Shown piece after piece: positions 35,929-46,896 of a stretch of DNA of 64,000 bases (the stretch's first letter is position 1; every line of letters starts with the position of its first letter). The position numbers and the translations under genes are program-made. A model generated the notes under the pieces. That model saw nothing but the letters and a program-made list of their open reading frames with translations. It did not search any database and had not been told where the DNA came from. Origin of the DNA: Pantoea agglomerans (lineage in GTDB: Bacteria > Pseudomonadota > Gammaproteobacteria > Enterobacterales > Enterobacteriaceae); assembly GCF_020149765.1 (NCBI RefSeq), contig NZ_CP083809.1, positions 3,658,001 through 3,722,000 on the forward strand, in the 5' to 3' direction.

Positions 35929-36969
35929 TTAAAGCGCGATACGCATCACGCTGTCGGGATCCTTCGGTGGTTCTTTGCGCGACCCCGGCTGCTTGACGCT
36001 GACGTAGAGCGTGCTGCCGTCGGCGGAGAGCGCCAGGCTGTTAGGCAGCCCTGCGGTTTTAACGCTGCGCTTCACTTTATAGCTGCTGGCGTCGATGATG
36101 CTGACCTCGCCCGCTTTGCGGTGCGTGACGTAGAGTTCGTTGCGCTGCGCATTGAACAGCACCGCCAGCGACTCAGGCACCGCGATCCCCTGGATCACCT
36201 TGCGATCGCGCAGATCGACCACCAGCACCTGCGGCTGTTTTGAATCGCTGAGGAAGGCGCGCTGGCCCTGCGTATCGAGCGCAATATTCAGGAAAAAGTG
36301 TTCTTTGTCACCGCTGATTTTCTCACGCTGTTCAATCGCGTTGGTGCGGGTGTTGATGGTAACCAGCTCGCCGTCGGCGTTGGTCACGTAGAGTTTTTGC
36401 CGCTCGCTGTCGAGCGCCAGGCCGGTGGCCATTTTGCCGGTGTTCGGCACCACGCTGATAAGCTGCAGGGTTTTGCCATCCACCACCCAGACCACGCTCT
36501 GCGGCCCCAGTCCGGTGACGTAGACGCGGTTGGTTTTGGTATCAACGGCGATCTCGCGCGGCTGCAGCGGGCGCACGCCCTCGCCGCGCTGGCGGCCGTC
36601 CAGCACCAGCGTGTTGATCACCTTGCCGCTCACGGCGTCGATGGCGGTCAGCGCGCTGCTGACCGTATTGCCAATGTAGAGCACGTTGGTTTGCGGGTTA
36701 ATCGCCGCGCCAAAGCTTTTCAGCTCGGTGGGGATGGTTTGTTTAATCGCCAGGTTTTGCGCATCGAGGCGGAACACCGCGCCGCCCGGCGCGTCTCTGC
36801 CCTGTGATGCGGCAAGGAACAGCGTATTGTCGCTGGGGCTAAAAGCGAGTTCATAGGCGCCTTTGCCGATCGGCTGGGTAAGGTCGTTCGCATGCGCCAG
36901 CATGCCGGAAGCGGAAAAGAGCGCGGTGGCGAGCAGCGTCACACGCAGCGCAGAGGATAAGGATTTCAT
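35929..36969 (-). CDS. yncE: YncE-like periplasmic seven-bladed beta-propeller (346 aa)
   Basis: Exported YVTN-type beta-propeller close to E. coli YncE, a DNA-binding periplasmic protein of unclear role that is raised by iron lack. A signal peptide ends at AHA near residue 27. Then come GKGAYELAFSPSDNTLFLA, YIGNTVSSALTAIDA, NTGKMATGLALDSERQKLYVTNADGELVTI, FLNIALDTQGQRAFLSDSK and PNSLALSADGSTLYVSVKQ. ATG 36969 follows GGAGAG; the longer frame adds only an unlikely leader. Confidence 0.92.
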   Translation of the reverse strand: MKSLSSALRVTLLATALFSASGMLAHANDLTQPIGKGAYELAFSPSDNTLFLAASQGRDAPGGAVFRLDAQNLAIKQTIPTELKSFGAAINPQTNVLYIGNTVSSALTAIDAVSGKVINTLVLDGRQRGEGVRPLQPREIAVDTKTNRVYVTGLGPQSVVWVVDGKTLQLISVVPNTGKMATGLALDSERQKLYVTNADGELVTINTRTNAIEQREKISGDKEHFFLNIALDTQGQRAFLSDSKQPQVLVVDLRDRKVIQGIAVPESLAVLFNAQRNELYVTHRKAGEVSIIDASSYKVKRSVKTAGLPNSLALSADGSTLYVSVKQPGSRKEPPKDPDSVMRIAL

Positions 36970-37137
36970 GATCTCTCCATAGCAAAAATTCACCGCCGTC
37001 AGGCAGTGCTGGAAAGCTCACATTGCAAACCAGACAAAAAAGCGAAACGGCCCTAAGGCCAGCAGAGACAGTTTTTTTGGCAAATCATAAGGATTTATCG
37101 CCGAAAGGGAAGCGGTTTCACCCGCTTAAACGCCGCC

Positions 37138-37157
37138 AGGACGCCCGCAGGCGTCCT
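37138..37157 (-). terminator. Hairpin after the BhsA-like gene
   Basis: AGGACGCC / GGCGTCCT perfect 8-bp stem, loop CGCA, 22 bp past the stop. There is no real T-run. Confidence 0.45.
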
Positions 37158-37178
37158 GTCAGCAACAGCCGGTCAGGC

Positions 37179-37388
37179 TTATTTCAGCAGTTCAGCCGTC
37201 ATATGTACGCCGTTGTTGGTGTAGGCTTCGGTCACTTTGTAAGATGCGCCCGCTTCTTTCGCCTGCGCCGCGATTTTGGCTTCCGCACCGTCAAGGGTAG
37301 AGTCGGTAGCGGTGACGCTCTGCGCAAAGCTGGTCAGGGGAAGAACAGAGAGAGCGATAACAGCAGCAAAAGTTTTGATAGTTTTCAT
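37179..37388 (-). CDS. Small periplasmic BhsA/McbA-family (DUF1471) protein (69 aa)
   Basis: Exported small protein: signal peptide KTIKTFAAVIALSVLPLTSFAQS, then the DUF1471 fold pattern (SVTATDSTLDGAEAKIAAQAKEAGA... YKVTEAYTNNGVHMTAELLK). E. coli members (BhsA, McbA, YhcN, YdgH group) respond to stress and affect the envelope and biofilm. GAGGAATTGACC places the start at ATG 37388. It is a single-gene unit between yncE and the NepI-like exporter. Confidence 0.85.
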   Translation of the reverse strand: MKTIKTFAAVIALSVLPLTSFAQSVTATDSTLDGAEAKIAAQAKEAGASYKVTEAYTNNGVHMTAELLK

Positions 37389-37565
37389 GGTCAATTCCTC
37401 GGTAGATGTTTATTCAGGTAAGGCGTGTCGCCTTGTTGATATGAATAATAGACCGGGGAAGCTGCTGCTGATAGCGGAGATAATTGCCGTTCTTTATCAA
37501 ATTTACTGAAAGTCAAAGCGCACATTAGGTGTAGCGGCGCCGCAAAAGGTTAACCCACTGGCATA

Positions 37566-37594
37566 AAGAAAAAGGGCAGCATATTTTGCTGCCC
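37566..37594 (-). terminator. Intrinsic terminator after the NepI-like gene
   Basis: GGGCAGCA / TGCTGCCC perfect 8-bp stem followed by TTTTT on the minus strand, 10 bp past the stop. Confidence 0.8.
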
Positions 37595-37603
37595 ATTTAC
37601 CTG

Positions 37604-38791
37604 TTAGCCGTGATGTCGCACGCGAGTAAAGATAGTGACAGAGGCGAGCAGCATCAGCACGCCGCTGGCGAGAAAGACGCCGCCTGCGCCCTGCAGGTCG
37701 AACATCCAGCCGCCCGCCGCAGCCCCGCCGGTGATCGCCAGCTGGATGGTGGCCACCAGCAGGCCGCCGCCCGATTCCGCGTCGTCCGGTACCGCGCGCG
37801 AGATCCAGGTGGACCAGCCGGTCGGCATCGAACCAAACGCCAGCCCCCACAGCGCCACGCCCGCGGCCACCAGCCAGGAGAGATCGGCAAAGCTCACCAG
37901 CAGCAGCGCGGTGGCGCTCATCACCAGCGCCATCGCGCTCAGCGTTAGCGATACGCTGCGCGTCACCAGGTAGCCCGCCAGCGAGGTGCCGAAGAAGTTC
38001 GCCACGCCAAACGCCAGCAGCACCAGCGAGAGCTGATTAAGGCTGAGCTGCGCGCTGCTCTCAAGGAACGGACGCAGGTAGGTAAAGAAGGCGAAGTGGC
38101 CGGTGAACATCATAATCACCGCCAGCATGCCCCAGCGCATCAGCCCGCTGCGCAGCAGATCGAGCACGCCGCCGCTGCGCGCTTTATTCTCTGGCGGCAT
38201 CGCCGGCAGCGTAAAGCACTGCCAGATCAGCGCCAGCCCGCCCAGCCCGGCGGTCAGCATAAAGATATTGCGCCAGCCGATCAGGCCGCCAAGATAGCTG
38301 CCGAGCGGCGCGGCGATAATGGTTGCCAGCGAAATGCCGCTGAAAACGATCGACAGGGCGCGCGGCACCTGATCGCTGGGCACCAGCCGCATGGTGATAG
38401 CGGTAGAGAGCGTCCAGAAGCCGCCGATCGCCATGCCGAGCAGCACGCGCGCCAGCAGGATCAGCGTCAGGTTGCTCGCCAGCGCCACCAGCAGCGCCGA
38501 GGCGACCAGCAGCAGCGTAAAGGCCAGCATCACCACGCGGCGATCGAGCCGCCGCGTGACGCTGCCCACCACCAGACTGGTCAGCAATGCCACCAGCGCG
38601 GTCACCGTTACCGTTTGTCCCGCCTGCCCTTCCGACACCTGCAGCGAGGCGGCGATCGGCGTCAGCAGGCTGACCGGCAGAAATTCGGCGGTGATCAGGC
38701 CGAAGACCCCAAACGCCATTGAAAATACCGCGCCCCAGGCTGGACGCGCGGGTACGGAAACCTCATCAGCCACTTCGCTACTCAGACTCAT
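37604..38791 (-). CDS. MFS exporter, NepI-like (395 aa)
   Basis: Drug:H+ antiporter-1 family carrier similar to E. coli purine ribonucleoside exporter NepI. Shared segments are AEFLPVSLLTPIAASLQVSEGQAGQTVTVTA, LARVLLGMAIGGFWTLSTAITMRLVP, GHFAFFTYLRPF and GWSTWISRAVPDDAE. GGAGAAG precedes ATG 38791; the frame extends 105 bp upstream but would cover the divergent promoter. The neighbouring AraC gene is divergent and probably controls it. Substrate assignment to purine nucleosides is by similarity only. Confidence 0.82.
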   Translation of the reverse strand: MSLSSEVADEVSVPARPAWGAVFSMAFGVFGLITAEFLPVSLLTPIAASLQVSEGQAGQTVTVTALVALLTSLVVGSVTRRLDRRVVMLAFTLLLVASALLVALASNLTLILLARVLLGMAIGGFWTLSTAITMRLVPSDQVPRALSIVFSGISLATIIAAPLGSYLGGLIGWRNIFMLTAGLGGLALIWQCFTLPAMPPENKARSGGVLDLLRSGLMRWGMLAVIMMFTGHFAFFTYLRPFLESSAQLSLNQLSLVLLAFGVANFFGTSLAGYLVTRSVSLTLSAMALVMSATALLLVSFADLSWLVAAGVALWGLAFGSMPTGWSTWISRAVPDDAESGGGLLVATIQLAITGGAAAGGWMFDLQGAGGVFLASGVLMLLASVTIFTRVRHHG

Positions 38792-38895
38792 GCAGCTTCT
38801 CCATAGAAAATTTATTAAGGCTGGAGCATAGAGGCTGCGGGCAAGACGATCTATGATGGTGACACCTTCATTATTGATAATTCGTCTGGAATGCA

Positions 38896-39855
38896 ATGAG
38901 CCATTATGAAGATCTGACCAGCGAGCTGCTGATGGGGATGCGGCTGCACGGCGTGACCTATCAGCGCATTCAGCTCGCCGCGCCCTTCGGCCTGCGCTAT
39001 GAGCATGCGCCGGGCCGCGCGCAGTTCCACTTTGTCGGGCGCGGGCCGCTGCTGGTGCGCGGCGCGTCGGGCGCCATCTTCACGCTTAATACCGGCGACG
39101 CGCTGCTGATCCCCCACGGCAAACCGCACAGCCTGCTTTCATCACCCGACGCCGCGACTGAGAATATTGCCGCCTACGTCAGCAAGCCGATCTGCGACAG
39201 CGTCTGCGCCATCGGCGCGCCTGCCGACGCCTGCGACGACGAGGAGAGCGTGATCCTGTTCAGCGCCTGTATGAAGTTCGAGCTGGGGGGCATGCAGCCG
39301 CTGATCAACACCATGCCGGATATCATGCTGGTGAGCACGCTGCTGTCGCAGTACCCGGAGATCCAGCCGATTCTCGACGCCATGGAGCGGGAATCGCGCA
39401 CGCGCCACGCCGGGTTCGCTGGCATTCTGTCGCGGCTGGCGGACGTGGTGGCGGCGCTGATCGTGCGCGGCTGGGTAGAGAACGGCTGCGGCCAGGGCAG
39501 CGGACTGGTGCAGGCGATGCGCGATCCGCGCCTGAGCAAGGCGATTGCCGCGATGCACCGCGAACCGGGAGAGAACTGGACGGTCGAGCGGCTGGCGCGC
39601 GTGGCGGGCTGCTCGCGTTCGGTATTTGCCGAGCGCTTTCAGCACGCCACCACCATGACGCCGCTGCGCTATCTCACCGAGCTGCGCATGCGGCTGGCGG
39701 TGCAGCGCATCGTCAATAACGGCGAAGCGGTAGAGGTGGTGGCGTTTCAGCTCGGCTACGGCTCGCTGGCCGCCTTTAGCCGCGCCTTTAAGCGCATCGT
39801 TGGTCAGCCGCCCGGCGCACTGCGCGCCGGACGGGTAGAGGCGCGCGCCTCTTAG
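38896..39855 (+). CDS. AraC family regulator with N-terminal cupin (cupin_6 type) (319 aa)
   Basis: N-terminal cupin domain ([29 protein letters not shown] near 40-80) and a C-terminal double [45 protein letters not shown] near 228-270 and [29 protein letters not shown] near 280-308. This layout is common in repressor/activators of adjacent MFS exporters. Divergent from the NepI-like gene (104 bp between starts) and tail-to-tail with aer, overlapping by four bases. Confidence 0.9.
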   Translation: MSHYEDLTSELLMGMRLHGVTYQRIQLAAPFGLRYEHAPGRAQFHFVGRGPLLVRGASGAIFTLNTGDALLIPHGKPHSLLSSPDAATENIAAYVSKPICDSVCAIGAPADACDDEESVILFSACMKFELGGMQPLINTMPDIMLVSTLLSQYPEIQPILDAMERESRTRHAGFAGILSRLADVVAALIVRGWVENGCGQGSGLVQAMRDPRLSKAIAAMHREPGENWTVERLARVAGCSRSVFAERFQHATTMTPLRYLTELRMRLAVQRIVNNGEAVEVVAFQLGYGSLAAFSRAFKRIVGQPPGALRAGRVEARAS

Positions 39856-41396
39856 CGGAAGACGCTGATCGCCTCCACCAGCCGGTTGGCCTGGTGCGTC
39901 ATACGGCCGGACGCCTCGGCGCTCTCCTGCACGCGCGCGGCGTTGCGGTGGGTAATATCGTCGAGATCCTCGACCGCCGAAGAGACCTCGCTCAGCGCGG
40001 TAGACTGCTCGGCGGTAGCGGCGCTGATCTGCGCAATCAGCGACGAGACGTTCTGCACCTGCGCGACAATATCCTGCATGGTGCGTCCCGCCGCGTCGGC
40101 GTGGCGGCTGCCGAGCTGCACGCGGCTGGCGCTGGTTTCCACCAGGCTTTTGATTTCGCTGGCGGCCTTCGCGCTGCGCTGCGCCAGGCTGCGCACCTCT
40201 CCTGCCACCACCGCAAAGCCTTTGCCCTGCTCGCCCGCGCGCGCCGCCTCTACCGCCGCGTTAAGCGCGAGGATATTGGTCTGGAAGGCGATGCCGTCGA
40301 TCACGCTGGTGATGTTGGCGATGCGCTGCGAACTTTCGGCGATTTCCGCCATCATGCCGACCATCTCCTGCATCACGTCGCCGCCCTTGCTCGCCGCCTG
40401 GCTGGTGCGCGCCGAAAGGGTATTCACCTCGCCTGCCGTTTCGGTGTTGCTTTTCACCGTGGCGGTCATCTCATTCATAGTGGCGGCAGTCTGCTGCACG
40501 TTGGCCGCCGCCTGTTCGGTACGGCGGCTCAGCTCGTTGTTGCTGCTGGCGATGGCGTCGCTGGCGCTGAGGACATTAATCGCCTGGCCGCTGACGTCAT
40601 CCACCAGCCAGCGGAACATCAGGCCGAGCTGGCCGACGGCGCGCAGCGTCATGCCCACCTCATCGACGCGGTCCATCTGCTCGACCTTATGGCTGGCACC
40701 GGTCGCCACGCTCAGCGCCTGCTGGCAAATGCGCTCGATCGGGCGCGAAATCTGCTGCTCCATCCACAGGCTGGTCAGCAGCAGCAGGATCGCCATGCCG
40801 CCGCTAAAGCAGCCCAGTGAGGCAGGCGTCATGCCGAGCAGCGCGGCACTGAGCGCCGCCAGCGGCAGCAGCGTCATCAGCGGCAGGCGAATGCGCCAGC
40901 GCAGCGGCAGCGTTTTCAGCAGCGATGTGACGCGACGCCAGCCGGTGCGGACTATCAGCCCTTTATGAAAGCGGCGCCCTTTGGCCCGTCCTTCACGAAA
41001 ATCGCGGTAGAGCGCTTCGGCGCCGCGGATTTCCGCTTCGCCTGGCTTGGTGCGCACCGACATAAAGCCCTGCACCTTGCCGTTGCGCACGACCGGCACC
41101 GCGTTGGCGCGCACCCAGTAGTGGTCGCCGTTTTTACGGCGGTTTTTTACCAGCGCCGACCAGGGTTCGCCCTGCTTCAGCGTCATCCACATATCAGCAA
41201 AGGCTTCCGGCGGCATATCGGGATGGCGCACCATATTGTGCGGCTGGCCGTTGACCTCTTCCGGCGAAAAGCCGCTGACGTCGATAAAGGCGTCGTTGGC
41301 GTAGGTGATGTTGCTGTTGATATCGGTGGTCGACATCAGGGTCGCGTCATCGTCAAACACGAATTCGCGCTGGGTGACTGGCTGATTGTTACGCAT
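39852..41396 (-). CDS. aer: Aerotaxis receptor Aer (514 aa)
   Basis: Redox/oxygen-sensing chemoreceptor. The N-terminal PAS domain, which binds FAD, reads [44 protein letters not shown] and [19 protein letters not shown], very close to E. coli Aer. A hydrophobic anchor lies at about 180-215, then a HAMP-like part. The C-terminal signalling domain contains the hairpin sequence [36 protein letters not shown]. It has no periplasmic domain. AAGGACC precedes ATG 41396. A flagellar-type (sigma-28) promoter candidate lies upstream. Confidence 0.95.
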   Translation of the reverse strand: MRNNQPVTQREFVFDDDATLMSTTDINSNITYANDAFIDVSGFSPEEVNGQPHNMVRHPDMPPEAFADMWMTLKQGEPWSALVKNRRKNGDHYWVRANAVPVVRNGKVQGFMSVRTKPGEAEIRGAEALYRDFREGRAKGRRFHKGLIVRTGWRRVTSLLKTLPLRWRIRLPLMTLLPLAALSAALLGMTPASLGCFSGGMAILLLLTSLWMEQQISRPIERICQQALSVATGASHKVEQMDRVDEVGMTLRAVGQLGLMFRWLVDDVSGQAINVLSASDAIASSNNELSRRTEQAAANVQQTAATMNEMTATVKSNTETAGEVNTLSARTSQAASKGGDVMQEMVGMMAEIAESSQRIANITSVIDGIAFQTNILALNAAVEAARAGEQGKGFAVVAGEVRSLAQRSAKAASEIKSLVETSASRVQLGSRHADAAGRTMQDIVAQVQNVSSLIAQISAATAEQSTALSEVSSAVEDLDDITHRNAARVQESAEASGRMTHQANRLVEAISVFR

Positions 41397-41454
41397 GGCG
41401 GGTCCTTGAAAGGGCTGCGGAATGTCTGGAGATTATCAGTTATGTTTTTTTATA

Positions 41455-41482
41455 TTTTCGGCAGCGAAAGACCCCAGCTTTA
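41455..41482 (-). promoter_or_regulatory. Candidate sigma-28 (FliA) promoter of aer
   Basis: On the minus strand TAAA and GCCGAAAA are separated by 16 bp. The FliA consensus is TAAA-N15-GCCGATAA, so there is one mismatch in the -10 and one extra base in the spacer. It lies about 60 bp upstream of the aer start, where a class 3 chemotaxis promoter is expected. Confidence 0.5.
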
Positions 41483-41508
41483 GAGGTGATAATAAATTTT
41501 CACCGCTA

Positions 41509-41546
41509 AAAAAGCGGCTGGCGAGCAATTAACCCGTCAGCCGCTT
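41509..41546 (-). terminator. Terminator after murQ
   Basis: AAGCGGCTG / CAGCCGCTT stem with a 17-base loop, and a T-run on the minus strand, 38 bp past the murQ stop. Confidence 0.65.
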
Positions 41547-41584
41547 ATTTATAAATCGTTAGCCCTTTTTAATAATCCTGTCGA

Positions 41585-42484
41585 TCACCCCTGCAGGGCG
41601 CGGCGGATAAAGCCCTGATGCGTCTTGAGCCGCGCGCGGGCTTCTGCGGCGTCGATATTGGCCAGCAGCATCAGGATAGCGGTTTTGCAGTGGCCGTCGC
41701 AGGCCGCCAGCGCGCGGCTGGCGCTCGCGTCGTCGCAGTCGGTGGCCTGCATGACGATGTTGATCTGGCGCTGTACCAGCTTCTGATTGGTAGCCTCAAC
41801 GTCGACCATCAGGTTGCCGTAGACTTTGCCGCTGCGGATCATCGCGCCGGTGGTGAGCATATTAAGCACCAGCTTTTGCGCGGTGCCCGCCTTCATACGT
41901 GAGGATCCGGTCACCACTTCCGGGCCGACCACTGGCGTAAGCGCGATATCCGCCGCCTGCGCCATTGCGCTGTTGGGATTGCAGGTGAGCGCCGCCGTGG
42001 TGGCACCGAGCGCGCGGGCGTACGCCAGCGCCCCCAGCACGTAGGGGGTGCGGCCGCTGGCGGCAATACCCACCAGCACATCTTTCGCGCTGAACTGGAT
42101 ATCACGCAGATCCTGCGCGCCTTGCTCGCGGTCATCCTCTGCGTTTTCTACCGCCTGCAGTATCGCCTTGTGGCCACCGGCGATAAGCCCCACAACCTGG
42201 TCGCGCGGCGTGCCGAACGTTGGCGGGCATTCGCTGGCGTCGAGGATGCCGAGCCGTCCCGAAGTGCCCGCGCCGCTGTAAATCAGGCGGCCGCCCTGCG
42301 CGAAGGCGGCGACGATAGCATCAACCGCCTGGGCGATCTGCGGCACGATCGCTTCAACCGCCAGCGCCACTTTTTTATCTTCGTCGTTAATGACGCGCAG
42401 CATCGCGTCGGTCGAAAGCTCGTCGATGTTCTGGCTGGCCGGGTTACGGCCTTCGGTGATGAGCTGGCTGAGGTCGATTGTCAT
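41585..42484 (-). CDS. murQ: N-acetylmuramic acid 6-phosphate etherase (299 aa)
   Basis: Cytoplasmic etherase that turns MurNAc-6-P into GlcNAc-6-P and D-lactate in cell-wall recycling. SIS domain with [23 protein letters not shown] near residue 65-88, [11 protein letters not shown] near 140 and [24 protein letters not shown] near 197. Glu in DASECPP is the catalytic acid known for the family. No murP or murR is beside it, unlike in E. coli, so MurNAc-6-P may come from anhMurNAc recycling through AnmK. It is downstream of gltP but separated by a strong terminator. Confidence 0.96.
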   Translation of the reverse strand: MTIDLSQLITEGRNPASQNIDELSTDAMLRVINDEDKKVALAVEAIVPQIAQAVDAIVAAFAQGGRLIYSGAGTSGRLGILDASECPPTFGTPRDQVVGLIAGGHKAILQAVENAEDDREQGAQDLRDIQFSAKDVLVGIAASGRTPYVLGALAYARALGATTAALTCNPNSAMAQAADIALTPVVGPEVVTGSSRMKAGTAQKLVLNMLTTGAMIRSGKVYGNLMVDVEATNQKLVQRQINIVMQATDCDDASASRALAACDGHCKTAILMLLANIDAAEARARLKTHQGFIRRALQG

Positions 42485-42537
42485 GGGACGTGCTCCGGGC
42501 GTGATTTATCCAGGCCCGGTTTTATCATATTTGCGGG

Positions 42538-42570
42538 ATAAAAAAAGGGTTCAGACGAGGTCTGAACCCT
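42538..42570 (-). terminator. Strong terminator after gltP
   Basis: Perfect 11-bp stem AGGGTTCAGAC / GTCTGAACCCT with a GAG loop and a T-run of seven on the minus strand. Confidence 0.9.
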
Positions 42571-42615
42571 GTTATATGGCCAGGTGTTGCCTGGAAAGCC
42601 AGGTCAACGGATGGA

Positions 42616-43917
42616 TTAGCTCGCCGTTTGCGCGCGCAGCTTCAGCTCGTAGGCTTTCGCCTGCTCGGCGTCGAACTGGTTCTCCCAGCGGGCGATGACC
42701 AGCACCGCCAGCGCGTTGCCGATAACGTTAAGAGCGGTACGCGCCATATCCATGATGCGATCGACGCCCGCGATAAAGGCCAGGCCCTCCAGCGGAATAC
42801 CGACGCTGCCCAGCGTCGCCAGCAGCACTACGAAGGATACGCCCGGTACGCCTGCGATGCCTTTTGAGGTCACCATCAGCGTCAGCACCAGGATAATCTC
42901 ATCGGTCAGCGACAGGTCGATGCCGTAAAGCTGCGCGATAAAGATGGCGGCGATGCTCTGATAAAGCGTTGAGCCGTCCAGGTTAAAGGAGTAGCCGGTC
43001 GGCACCACGAAGCTGGTGATCGCCTTCGGCGCGCCGTAGGCCTCCATCTTCTGCATAATGCGCGGCAGCACGGTTTCCGAACTGGAGGTCGAATAGGAGA
43101 GGATCAGCTCATCTTTCAGAATACGCATCAGGGTGGTGATGCGCAGCTTACAGAAGCGCGCCACGCCGCCGAGGATAACGAACGCGAAGAAGAGGATGGC
43201 GGCGTAAACCAGCAGCACCAGCTTCGCCAGCGGCCACAGCGAGGTGAAGCCGAAGTTGGCGATGGTCACGGCGATCAGGGCGAAGACCCCCACCGGCGCG
43301 TAACGCATAATCATGTGCGTCACTTTAAACATGGTTTCCGACACGCTGCGGAAGAGGTTGACCAGCGGATCGCGCTGCTCTGACGGCAGCGCCGACAGGC
43401 CCATACCGAACAGCACCGAGAAGAAGATAATCGGCAGCATGTCGCCCTTCACCAGCGAGGCGAAGATATTCTGCGGGATCAGCGACAGAATGGTGGTGAC
43501 CAGGCTGTGAGGCCCGTTCTGCACCGCTTCGGTCGTGGCTTCATACTTAGAGATGTCCACCGTTGCCAGCGTTGACATATCAATGCCGGTGCCGGGTTGA
43601 AACACGTTAGCCAGCGTAATGCCGACCACAATGGCAAGGGTGGTGATCACTTCGAAATAGACGATGGTTTTAACGCCAATACGTCCCAGTTTCTTTGCAT
43701 CGCCCACGCCGGCGATGCCGACAATCAGCGATGAAATAACGATAGGCACAACGATCATCTTGATCAGATGAATAAAGATGTCGCCCGCCGGGCTGAGAAT
43801 GTTGGTGATTAACCATTCACGATCGTCTGGCTGATTATGCAGCACTGAACCGACAACAATGCCGAGCACCAGCGCAATCAGAATCTGCCAGGCCAGGCTT
43901 ATTTTAAAACCTTTCAT
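42616..43917 (-). CDS. gltP: Glutamate/aspartate:proton symporter (433 aa)
   Basis: DAACS-family inner-membrane carrier. N-terminus MKGFKISLAWQILIALVLGI. The re-entrant hairpin signature reads SYSTSSSETVLPRIMQKMEAYG near 273-294, and the second half has PTGYSFNLDGSTLYQSIAAIFIAQ with the NMDGT-like substrate motif (NLDGS). Both agree with E. coli GltP. TGAGGAAAT lies 11 bp before the start. It is divergent from acs across 550 bp. Confidence 0.94.
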   Translation of the reverse strand: MKGFKISLAWQILIALVLGIVVGSVLHNQPDDREWLITNILSPAGDIFIHLIKMIVVPIVISSLIVGIAGVGDAKKLGRIGVKTIVYFEVITTLAIVVGITLANVFQPGTGIDMSTLATVDISKYEATTEAVQNGPHSLVTTILSLIPQNIFASLVKGDMLPIIFFSVLFGMGLSALPSEQRDPLVNLFRSVSETMFKVTHMIMRYAPVGVFALIAVTIANFGFTSLWPLAKLVLLVYAAILFFAFVILGGVARFCKLRITTLMRILKDELILSYSTSSSETVLPRIMQKMEAYGAPKAITSFVVPTGYSFNLDGSTLYQSIAAIFIAQLYGIDLSLTDEIILVLTLMVTSKGIAGVPGVSFVVLLATLGSVGIPLEGLAFIAGVDRIMDMARTALNVIGNALAVLVIARWENQFDAEQAKAYELKLRAQTAS

Positions 43918-44467
43918 AACGCGTTATTTCCTCAGTCAAAACCCCTATTGCTACGCTGCGAAGGTGCAGAGAAGGATACACACAGGGAAGTGAGCAAAAG
44001 CCCGGTAAATTAGAGGGTTATTGAGGACAACGTCCTCTACGAAAATGCGAAAATTCCCGTACTATTTTCAGACGCCGTCTGGTTGAGTCCTGCTGAGCAG
44101 GGGCGAGATAAGTACCATTTTCACTGTGGTAAATGCAACCCCTGGCGCGTTCGATTAAAGATTAGCCACTCTTATAGCATAAAATGCTGTTTGGTTATAA
44201 AAACCCTAACTTGCTGTTATGAAAAGTAATAGTTAGCAAATTTTCCGCATAGCTATGCAGCGCTGCGCAAAAAGGCGGCGGGATCGTTTGCTCTATTTTT
44301 CACCAGCTGCAGGTGCTGGCAGCGGCGGGTACCTGTCGACTTTTGCAACAGATCTCAGGCGGGCAAGCGCTGTCGTGATCTGAGGCGCAAAAAAGAAACA
44401 AAGCACTGGCTCAGGCTTCACTTAACCTTTGATTGACATATCATTAACATCTTCAAGGAGATCCGCC
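43918..44467. promoter_or_regulatory. Divergent gltP/acs regulatory region
   Basis: 550 bp, AT-rich, no gene. It holds a palindrome GAGGAC-AAC-GTCCTC (44023-44037), a second near-palindrome AGACG-C-CGTCT and a CCTGCT/AGCAGG hairpin, all within about 100 bp on the gltP side. On the acs side the best CRP-like sequence (CGTGA-TCTGAG-GCGCA near 44374) is weak, although E. coli acs is CRP-activated. No confident promoter could be assigned. Confidence 0.5.
44023..44037. promoter_or_regulatory. Candidate operator upstream of gltP
   Basis: GAGGAC-AAC-GTCCTC inverted repeat about 106 bp upstream of the gltP start. Regulator unknown. Confidence 0.3.
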
Positions 44468-46423
<1,956 letters not shown>

Positions 46424-46433
46424 CCGTCTTACC

Positions 46434-46457
46434 GGCGGGAGGTCTCTTCTTCCCGCC
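46434..46457 (+). terminator. Hairpin between acs and yjcH (possible attenuator)
   Basis: GGCGGGA / TCCCGCC stem, with only CTTTCC following. It may reduce expression of the downstream genes or stabilise acs mRNA. Confidence 0.4.
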
Positions 46458-46566
46458 GCCCTTTCCTTACGCAGTGTGTTTCTGAAGTCACATAACAATA
46501 TCTGACCAGGCCTTTCTCGCGCAGCGGCGTGAGGCTGCCGCCTGCATAACCTCTGGAGAAACTGTG

Positions 46567-46896
46567 ATGAACGACGCCCTTTCCACTCAGGAGGCGCTCA
46601 ATCAACGGATTGAACGTCACCCGCGCTTTCAGGAGCTGGTGCATAAGCGCCAGCGGTTTGCCCTGCTGCTGTCGCTGATTATGCTGGTGCTCTACGTCGG
46701 CTTTATTCTGCTGATCGCCTTCGCCCCCGGCTGGCTCGGCACGCCGCTGCATGACGGCACCAGCGTGACGCGCGGCATCCCCATCGGCGTGGGCCTGATT
46801 GTTATTTCTTTCGTGCTGACCGGCGTTTACGTCTGGCGCGCCAACGGCGAATTCGACCGCCTGACGAAGCAGATCCTCAGCGAGGTAACCCCATGA
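46567..46896 (+). CDS. yjcH: DUF485 inner-membrane protein YjcH (109 aa)
   Basis: Small two-segment membrane protein: hydrophobic stretches at about 35-58 ([25 protein letters not shown]) and 72-95 ([29 protein letters not shown]). Matches E. coli YjcH, which is always next to actP and thought to help the acetate permease. GGAG precedes; ATG 46567 is used rather than the GTG just upstream. It overlaps actP by ATGA. Confidence 0.94.
   Translation: MNDALSTQEALNQRIERHPRFQELVHKRQRFALLLSLIMLVLYVGFILLIAFAPGWLGTPLHDGTSVTRGIPIGVGLIVISFVLTGVYVWRANGEFDRLTKQILSEVTP

Noticed and set aside
44374..44389. CRP site for acs
   Set aside because: CGTGA-TCTGAG-GCGCA has only one good half. Expected from E. coli but not supported by the sequence.
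44433..44450. FNR-like TTGAT...ATCAT upstream of acs
   Set aside because: The half-sites are six bases apart rather than four, so it does not fit FNR. It is also very near the ribosome site.
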